A stretch of DNA of 64,000 bases from Streptomyces sp. GSL17-111. Lineage in GTDB: Bacteria; Actinomycetota; Actinomycetes; Streptomycetales; Streptomycetaceae. The notes under the pieces are model-generated. The model searched no databases. It worked only from the letters and a program-made list of their open reading frames with translations, and was not told where the DNA came from. Made by a program: the position numbers and the translations under genes. The stretch covers positions 2,045,001 to 2,109,000 of the forward strand of contig NZ_JBAJNS010000001.1 in NCBI RefSeq assembly GCF_037911585.1, in the 5' to 3' direction. This document shows, one piece after another, positions 58,618 to 64,000 of the stretch (its first letter is position 1; each line of letters starts with the position of its first letter).

Positions 58618-60198
58618 GTGTTCCGCAGGACCAGGAGCGGCGGACACCGCAGGACGGCGGCCACCGCCGTCGCGGCCGTGCTCGCGGTGACGGCACTGGG
58701 CGGCTGCAGCGGCGAGGAGTCCGAGGGCGACCGGGGCGACGGCGCGCAGCGCTCGCCGTCCGCCCAGCCGGACGGGAAGGACGCCCCGGCGCTGCCCGAG
58801 GGGCTCACCGGCCAGCGGCTCACGTGGGAGAACTGCGAGGCCCCGGCCCCCGGCACGTCCCCGCCGGCCGACCGCTGGGAGTGCGCCACGCTGCGGGCGC
58901 CGCTGGACTACGACGAGCCGGAGGGCGAGACGCTGGACCTCGCCCTGATCCGCACCCGGGCGACCGGGGAGGACGGGCGCGTCGGCTCCCTGCTGTTCAA
59001 CTTCGGCGGTCCCGGCGGCTCCGGCGTGGCGGCGCTGCCCGGCTTCGAGAACGCCTTCGCCACCCTGGGCGCCTCCTACGACCTGGTCAGCTTCGATCCG
59101 CGCGGCGTGGGGCGCAGCGCGAAGGTGCGCTGCCAGAGCGACGCGGAGATCGAGGAGTCCCTCGGCACCGACGTCACCCCCGACACGGCCGCCGAGGAGC
59201 GGGAGTACCTGGCGCAGGCCCGGGCCCTCAGCGCGGACTGCGACGAGGAGGCGGGCGAACTGCTGCCGCACGTCGGCACGGCCGACGCGGCGCGCGACAT
59301 GGACCTGATGCGCCACGTCCTCGGCGACGAGAAGCTGCACTACTTCGGGTTCTCCTACGGCACGACGCTGGGCGGCACCTACGCGCACCTGTTCCCCGAC
59401 CGCGTCGGACGGATGGTGCTGGACGCCGCCGTGGACCCGACGGCGGGCACGGTGGAACACGCCAGGCACCAGACCGTCGGCTTCCAGCGGGCGCTGGAGA
59501 ACTACCTCGACAGCACCGGCGAGGACCCCGAGCAGGGGACGCGGCGCATCGCCGACCTGCTGGAGCGGATCGACCGGGAGCCGCTGCCCACCGACGGCGA
59601 CCGCCGACTCAGCGAGGCGCAGGCCCTGTACGGCATCGTCACCCCGCTCTACAGCGAGGCGGGCTGGCCGCTGCTCACGCAGGCGCTGGAGCAGGCCGAG
59701 GACGGCGACGGCACCGGGCTGCTGGCCCTCTCGGACAGCTACCACGGGCGGGACGACGAGGGCCGGTTCGAGGCCGCCTCGCACGCCCAGCGGGCCGTCT
59801 CGTGCGCCGACGACAGCCACCGCGCCACACCGGAGGAGGCCCGGGCCGTCCTGCCCGACTTCGTGGAGGTCTCCCCGGTCTTCGGGCCGTTCCTGGCCTG
59901 GGACACCGCAGGCTGGTGCGCCGACTGGCCGGTGTCCGGCGCCCGCGACAACCCGGAGGTGAGCGCGGAGGGCGCGGCCCCGGTCGTCGTCATCGGCACC
60001 ACCGGCGACCCGGCGACGCCGGTCGAGGGCGCCGAGCGCATGGCGAAGGAGCTCGGCGAGGACGTCGGCGTGCTCGTCACCGTCGACGGCGAGGGTCACG
60101 GCGCCTACCTGGCGGGCGGCTCCTGCGTGCAGGACGCGGTCGACGCCTACCTGCTGCGCGGCGAGGTCCCCGACAACGACACCACCTGCGACGCCTGA
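58618..60198 (+). CDS. lipoprotein alpha/beta hydrolase, tripeptidyl aminopeptidase-like
   Basis: A 526-residue exported peptidase-like enzyme. The lipoprotein signal ends in LGGC, followed by a Ser/Asp/Glu linker. The alpha/beta fold has the oxyanion motif NFGGPGGSGV, the nucleophile Ser in FGFSYGTTLGG, Asp in GTTGDPATPV and His in GEGHGAYL. This matches the S. lividans Tap/SlpD-SlpE family that releases N-terminal tripeptides. GTG 58618 with GGGGGG upstream is chosen; GTG 58606 is in frame. A 22-bp-stem terminator follows. Confidence 0.9.
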   Translation: MFRRTRSGGHRRTAATAVAAVLAVTALGGCSGEESEGDRGDGAQRSPSAQPDGKDAPALPEGLTGQRLTWENCEAPAPGTSPPADRWECATLRAPLDYDEPEGETLDLALIRTRATGEDGRVGSLLFNFGGPGGSGVAALPGFENAFATLGASYDLVSFDPRGVGRSAKVRCQSDAEIEESLGTDVTPDTAAEEREYLAQARALSADCDEEAGELLPHVGTADAARDMDLMRHVLGDEKLHYFGFSYGTTLGGTYAHLFPDRVGRMVLDAAVDPTAGTVEHARHQTVGFQRALENYLDSTGEDPEQGTRRIADLLERIDREPLPTDGDRRLSEAQALYGIVTPLYSEAGWPLLTQALEQAEDGDGTGLLALSDSYHGRDDEGRFEAASHAQRAVSCADDSHRATPEEARAVLPDFVEVSPVFGPFLAWDTAGWCADWPVSGARDNPEVSAEGAAPVVVIGTTGDPATPVEGAERMAKELGEDVGVLVTVDGEGHGAYLAGGSCVQDAVDAYLLRGEVPDNDTTCDA

Positions 60199-60214
60199 CC
60201 ACCCCCACGGACCA

Positions 60215-60262
60215 CGCCACGACGGGCCGGGCCCCGAGTACGGGGCCCGGCCCGTCGTGGCG
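60215..60262. terminator. strong hairpin terminator after peptidase gene
   Basis: A 22-bp perfect stem (60215-60236 with 60241-60262) and AGTA tetraloop, 17 nt after the stop codon at 60198. Confidence 0.85.
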
Positions 60263-60354
60263 CGTGGGCCGGGCCCCGTCGGTCGGGCGATGAGTTTCCC
60301 CGCGCCGCGGAGTCTCACTCCGGTGAAAGTCCGTGAGTGAGCGAAGGGGAAGCC

Positions 60355-60981
60355 ATGGGAAACGACGTCTGGTCGATCGTGCACGCGGAACGTGCCGCGC
60401 TGATCGCCGACCTCGCCGGTCTGGACGGCGCGCAGTGGGAGCAGCCGTCCCTGTGCCCGGGGTGGAGCGTGCACGACGTGGTCGCCCATCTCGTGGGCAG
60501 CGCTCGCACGACACGCCTGGGCTTCGTCGTCGGGCTGGTGCGGGAGCGGTTCGACTTCGACCGCCAGAACGCACGCGGCGTGGAGCGCGAGCGCGGGGCC
60601 ACACCCCGGGAGACGCTGGATCGGCTGCGTGAGGTGGCGTCCCGGCGGTCGTCCCCGCCGGCGCCCCTGGACAGCCGGATCGTCGAGGAGGTCGTCCACG
60701 GGGAGGACATCCGTCGGCCGCTCGGGCTGGCCCGCTCCTATCCGCCGGAGGCCGTCCTTCGGTCGCTGCGCCTCCAGACCCGTACGCCGGCGTCCTTCGG
60801 CGGGGCGAAGGAGCTGACGGCCCGGGTCCGGCTGACGGCGGTGGACGCCGAGCTGTCGATCGGCTCCGGGCCGGACGTCAGGGGCACCGCGCTCGCGCTG
60901 CTGCTGGCCGTCTCCGGGCGCCGGGTGGCGCTCGACGAGCTGGCCGGGCCCGGTGTCGCGCGGGTCGCGGAGTCCGTCTGA
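60355..60981 (+). CDS. maleylpyruvate isomerase-type mycothiol-dependent enzyme
   Basis: A 208-residue DinB-like-fold protein with the signature LCPGWSVHDVVAHLVG containing a metal-site His, followed by a VEEVVHGEDIRRPL block with a further His. The C-terminal part (AVDAELSIG..., ALALLLAVSGR) is the typical second domain. The family uses mycothiol as cofactor in actinobacteria. The substrate is unknown. ATG 60355 has AAGGGGAAGCC upstream. Confidence 0.87.
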   Translation: MGNDVWSIVHAERAALIADLAGLDGAQWEQPSLCPGWSVHDVVAHLVGSARTTRLGFVVGLVRERFDFDRQNARGVERERGATPRETLDRLREVASRRSSPPAPLDSRIVEEVVHGEDIRRPLGLARSYPPEAVLRSLRLQTRTPASFGGAKELTARVRLTAVDAELSIGSGPDVRGTALALLLAVSGRRVALDELAGPGVARVAESV

Positions 60982-61055
60982 CCCTTCCCGGTCCCACGGG
61001 ACCGGGCGACCGCCGCACCCGTCGGGGGCACCTTCCCGCGTCTAGGCTTCGGGGT

Positions 61056-61826
61056 GTGGCAGGTGAGGCGAAGGACGTGGATGGTGCGGGCGGGGCGCGT
61101 GGCGGGGGTGCGGCCCGGCGGAAGCCCAAGAGCGAGCAGACCAGGACGCTCATCCTGGAGACCGCGCTGCGGCTGTTCCAGGAGCGCGGCTACGACCGGA
61201 CGACGATGCGGGCCATCGCCTCGGAGGCCGGCGTGTCCGTCGGGAACGCCTACTACTACTTCGCCTCCAAGGAGCACCTCGTCCAGGGCTTCTACGAGCG
61301 CATCGGCGCCGAGCACCGGGCGGCGGCGCGGAAGGTGCTCGCCCAGGAGAGGAACCTGACGGAACGGCTGCGCGGCGTGTACCTGACCTGGTTCGACGTC
61401 GCGGAGCCGTACCACCAGTTCGCGGCCCAGTTCTTCAAGAACGCGGCCGATCCGGACAGCCCGCTGAGCCCGTTCTCCCCGGAGTCCCGGCCGGCCCGGG
61501 ACGCCGCCGTCGCGCTGCTCCGGGAGGCGCTGTCCGGCGCCCGGGTGAACGGTGACCCGGAGCTGGCCGAGCTGCTGCCGGAGCTGCTGTGGCTGCACCA
61601 GATGGGGCTCGTCCTGTACTGGGTGTTCGACCGCTCCCCCGGCTGCTCCCGGTCCCGTGCGCTGGCGGACCGGACGGCTCCGCTGACGGCCCGGGCCGTC
61701 GCGCTCTCCCGGTGGCGGGTGCTGCGTCCGCTGGTGCGGGACGTGCGGCGCGTGCTGGAGGACTTCGTGCTGCCCACGGCGGCGGGGGCCGCGGGCCGGA
61801 GCCGGAACGGCCCCCCGCATACTTGA
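61056..61826 (+). CDS. TetR-family transcriptional regulator
   Basis: A 256-residue regulator. The N-terminal HTH is TRTLILETALRLFQERGYDRTTMRAIASEAGVSVGNAYYYFASKEHLVQ (about residues 29-77), and the ligand-binding domain follows. TAGGCT (61043-61048) ends 7 nt before GTG 61056, so the mRNA is probably leaderless. It precedes the SCO4848-type gene closely (5 nt), which may be co-transcribed. Whether it recognises the TetR-like palindrome at 23879 is not known. Confidence 0.9.
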   Translation: MAGEAKDVDGAGGARGGGAARRKPKSEQTRTLILETALRLFQERGYDRTTMRAIASEAGVSVGNAYYYFASKEHLVQGFYERIGAEHRAAARKVLAQERNLTERLRGVYLTWFDVAEPYHQFAAQFFKNAADPDSPLSPFSPESRPARDAAVALLREALSGARVNGDPELAELLPELLWLHQMGLVLYWVFDRSPGCSRSRALADRTAPLTARAVALSRWRVLRPLVRDVRRVLEDFVLPTAAGAAGRSRNGPPHT

Positions 61827-61830
61827 GGTC

Positions 61831-62160
61831 ATGAAGCTCTCCCGCCCCGTCTCGTGGTTCCTGCTGGCGTTCGGGGTGTGGTCGTGGTTCGTGTGGACGA
61901 CCTTCGTGCGCAACCTGTGGAAGGACTCCAGCGGACTGGCCTTCGACGACGCGGGCGACCCGACGGGCTATTTCTGGGTGCACCTGTGCCTGGCCGTCGT
62001 GTCCTTCGCGCTCGGGACGGCCATCGGCGTGATCGGGCTGCGGGGGCTGCGGGCCCTGCGCCGCCCGCCCGCCGCCGGGGGCTTCGAGGGCCGGAGGCGG
62101 AACGCGGGGAACGCCGGTGCGGCCGACGGCGTTCCGGAAGACAGAGACAGCGTCGCATAG
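61831..62160 (+). CDS. SCO4848-family membrane protein
   Basis: A 109-residue membrane protein with two helices: the start KLSRPVSWFLLAFGVWSWFVW and the second HLCLAVVSFALGTAIGVIGLRGLRAL. The first 80 residues match what is known of the S. coelicolor SCO4848 family, which is conserved in streptomycetes next to dacC-like genes. CATACT (61818-61823) lies 7 nt before the ATG, so it may have its own leaderless promoter. Function unknown. Confidence 0.9.
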   Translation: MKLSRPVSWFLLAFGVWSWFVWTTFVRNLWKDSSGLAFDDAGDPTGYFWVHLCLAVVSFALGTAIGVIGLRGLRALRRPPAAGGFEGRRRNAGNAGAADGVPEDRDSVA

Positions 62161-62185
62161 CGGATAGGGCGGGGAAGAGCGTCAC

Positions 62186-63508
62186 ATGGTGTTCGTGTTC
62201 TTGGGGCTCGTGGTGGGTGTGCTGGGCGGTGCGCACTACTACCTGTGGCGCCGCCTGGTCCGTGACGTCTCGGCGCCGCGCGGCGTCTACCGCCGGGTGG
62301 GGACGGCCCTGGCCGTCGTGCTGCCGCTGCTGGCCGTCGCGGGGCAGACGGCGGGCCGGATGGAGGCGCCGTTCGTCGTGCAGCAGCTGCTGGCGTGGCC
62401 CGGCCTCATGTGGTTCGCGCTGCTCGTCTACCTGCTGCTGGCGCTCGTCGCGCTGGAGCCGGTGCGCCCGCTGGCCCGGCGACTGCTCGCCCGGCGGGCG
62501 GCGCGGGCGGAGCAGCCCGCTCCGGCGCCGGAGCCCCGGCAGGAGCTGGTGACCGCACCGCAGGGGCCCGGAGCCGGCCCGGCGGAGGCCACCGGCCCGG
62601 CGGACGCCCCGGAGGGGCCCGGCGGGCCGCCCGCGCCGGAGCCGACGCGCACCGCCCCCGCCGAGTCCGGCCCCTCCGACCCCTCGCGCCGGCTGTTCGT
62701 CGCCCGGGCGGCGGCCGTCACGGCGGGTGTGGCGGCGGCGGGGACCGTCGGGTACGGGACCTACAGCATGCTGGGCATCGGGCCCCGGCTGAAGCGGGTG
62801 ACCGTTCCGCTGGCCAAGCTGCCGCGCGGGGCGCACGGCTACCGGATCGCGGTGGTGAGCGACATCCACATCGGGCCCGTCCTGGGCCGGGGCCACACCC
62901 AGCGGATCGTGGACGTCATCAACCGGGTGAACGCGGACGCCGTCGCCATCGTCGGGGACCTCGTGGACGGTTCCGTGGCCGACCTCGGGGAGGCCGCCGA
63001 GCCGCTGGCCACGCTGCGTTCGCGGGACGGCGCCTACTTCGTCACGGGCAACCACGAGTACTTCTCCGGCGCCGAGCAGTGGGTCGACCACATGCGGGAG
63101 CTGGGCGTGCGTCCGCTGGAGAACGAGCGGGTCGAGCTGGCCGGGTTCGACCTGGCGGGCGTCAACGACATCGCCGGTGAGAACTACGACGACGGCCCGG
63201 ACTACGAGGCCGCCCTCGGCGACCGGGCGCCGGAGCGCGCCTCCGTGCTGCTGGCGCACCAGCCGGTGATGATCCACGACGCCGTCGAGCACGGCGTCGA
63301 CCTCCAGCTCTCCGGGCACACCCACGGGGGCCAGATGTGGCCGGGGACGTACCTGGCGGACCTGGCCAACCCCACCCTGGCCGGGCTGGAGCGGTACGGC
63401 GACACCCAGCTCTACGTGACGCGCGGTGCCGGCGCGTGGGGGCCGCCGGTACGGGTCGGCGCGGAGCCGGACATCACCGTCGTCGAACTGGCCGCGCGGA
63501 GTGCCTGA
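62186..63508 (+). CDS. membrane-bound metallophosphoesterase
   Basis: A 440-residue protein. Four hydrophobic N-terminal segments (residues 1-100) and a Pro/Ala/Glu-rich linker are followed by a RR-type region (RRLFVARAAAVTAG) and the calcineurin-like domain with SDIHIGP, GDLVDG, GNHEY, LAHQPV and SGHTHGGQ, which bind two metals. It is of the YkuE-like type and probably acts on a lipid-linked or wall phosphate. ATG 62186 is 25 nt after the SCO4848-type gene, so an operon is likely. Confidence 0.9.
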   Translation: MVFVFLGLVVGVLGGAHYYLWRRLVRDVSAPRGVYRRVGTALAVVLPLLAVAGQTAGRMEAPFVVQQLLAWPGLMWFALLVYLLLALVALEPVRPLARRLLARRAARAEQPAPAPEPRQELVTAPQGPGAGPAEATGPADAPEGPGGPPAPEPTRTAPAESGPSDPSRRLFVARAAAVTAGVAAAGTVGYGTYSMLGIGPRLKRVTVPLAKLPRGAHGYRIAVVSDIHIGPVLGRGHTQRIVDVINRVNADAVAIVGDLVDGSVADLGEAAEPLATLRSRDGAYFVTGNHEYFSGAEQWVDHMRELGVRPLENERVELAGFDLAGVNDIAGENYDDGPDYEAALGDRAPERASVLLAHQPVMIHDAVEHGVDLQLSGHTHGGQMWPGTYLADLANPTLAGLERYGDTQLYVTRGAGAWGPPVRVGAEPDITVVELAARSA

Positions 63509-63677
63509 ACCGCGCCGTCGTCCGGTCCCGGGCGATGTCCCGTCGCCCCGCCGTGCGTTCACCCGGACGGGCGGCCACGTCGTACCGGATCGGCGCGTGT
63601 CGTGCGGCCGAACGGGTGGTCACCCGGGTGCCGCCCCTGGGCTAACGGAGTGTCGGGACACGCGGTACGTTCCCCCC

Positions 63678-64000
63678 GTGGACACGATTCGTCATACTTC
63701 CCGGCGCGCCGCCGCCCGTACGACGGTGGCGGCGGCGGTGCTGCTGCCCGCGCTGCTCAGCGGCCTGACCACCGCTCCCGCCGCGGCCGACGAGGCGAAG
63801 CCGCCGAAGAGCATGTCCACGGTCGGCGGCGAACGTCTCGGCCTGCCCGGCACCCAGGTCGCGCTCGGCCCGGAGGCGCCGAAGGTGCCGAAGAAGCTCA
63901 CCGCGCGCTCCTGGATCGTGGCCGACGCCGAGAGCGGTGACGTGCTGGCCGCGCACAACGCCCACTGGCGGCTGGCACCGGCGTCCACGATCAAGATGCT
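63678..64000 (+). CDS. D-alanyl-D-alanine carboxypeptidase (partial)
   Basis: The N-terminal part of a penicillin-binding carboxypeptidase that runs off the right edge. The signal peptide (RRAAARTTVAAAVLLPALLSGLTTAPAAA) is followed by SWIVADAESGDVLAAHNAHWRLAPASTIKML, where Ser in STIK is the active-site S-x-x-K motif. It trims peptidoglycan stem peptides. TACGTT (63666-63671) is 6 nt before GTG 63678, giving a leaderless start. The gene order with the SCO4848-type protein is as in S. coelicolor. Confidence 0.88.
   Translation, partial: MDTIRHTSRRAAARTTVAAAVLLPALLSGLTTAPAAADEAKPPKSMSTVGGERLGLPGTQVALGPEAPKVPKKLTARSWIVADAESGDVLAAHNAHWRLAPASTIKM

Overview
The window reads as chromosomal DNA of a Streptomyces (or close streptomycete relative). 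It is very GC-rich with strong G/C third-position bias, GTG starts are frequent, and several recognisable streptomycete loci occur together: sigQ-afsQ1-afsQ2-afsQ3, sdhCDAB, an SCO4848-family gene and paired XRE-DUF5753/DUF397 genes. Gene content and order resemble the core S. coelicolor region from about SCO4919 to SCO4847, with an accessory patch near 9.9-13.4 kb. No rRNA, tRNA, CRISPR array, insertion sequence or prophage was recognised.

Layout. 1-9.5 kb: end of an LpdA-like flavoprotein (minus strand), then purine nucleoside phosphorylase, a phospho-sugar mutase, an acetyltransferase, a RibD/DHFR-like protein, deoC and a pair of aldehyde dehydrogenase genes, the second lacking catalytic parts. 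9.5-13.4 kb: lipoprotein, four translationally coupled small minus-strand genes, XRE-DUF5753/DUF397 pair, YczE-like membrane protein. 13.4-21.5 kb: secreted proteins, a P-loop kinase, tandem PGPGW membrane proteins, the sigQ/afsQ1-Q2-Q3 signalling locus, VanZ-like and PspC proteins. 21.6-38.2 kb: adenosine deaminase, SGNH esterase, lactate-oxidase-type flavoenzyme, LysR/MFS pair, then the nucleoside salvage and uptake block (deoA, cdd, two permeases, ATPase, BMP lipoprotein) and an M20 amidohydrolase. 38.4-43.6 kb: a nonulosonic-acid (Kdn/sialic-acid-like) cell-surface cluster. 43.9-51.3 kb: Uma2-type protein, SecD-P1-like lipoprotein, ECF sigma with a repeat-rich membrane partner, DinB protein, YchJ, GH20 hexosaminidase. 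51.6-64 kb: OHCU decarboxylase, sdhCDAB, XRE-cupin with a 41-residue membrane protein, secreted protease and peptidase, mycothiol-type enzyme, TetR, SCO4848-type protein, metallophosphoesterase and the start of a D-Ala-D-Ala carboxypeptidase.

The most coherent system is a dispersed nucleoside salvage regulon. A near-identical 12-bp palindrome, CTACGCGCGTAG, lies inside the inferred core promoters of pnp, deoC, add, the nucleoside ABC operon (with cdd and deoA) and the BMP lipoprotein gene. The genes together would import nucleosides, deaminate them, phosphorolyse them, isomerise the pentose-1-phosphate (probably by the mutase beside pnp), cleave deoxyribose-5-phosphate and oxidise the acetaldehyde. 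No obvious regulator for this palindrome is encoded in the window.

Other notable points are a probable ATC start codon for the nucleoside ABC ATPase, a nonulosonate cluster without an epimerase and with a SAF-less NeuB, paired 13-bp operators upstream of the XRE-cupin gene, a 400-bp gap packed with operator-like repeats, and many leaderless-type promoters. All functional statements come from reading the sequence and from family knowledge; no database search was run.
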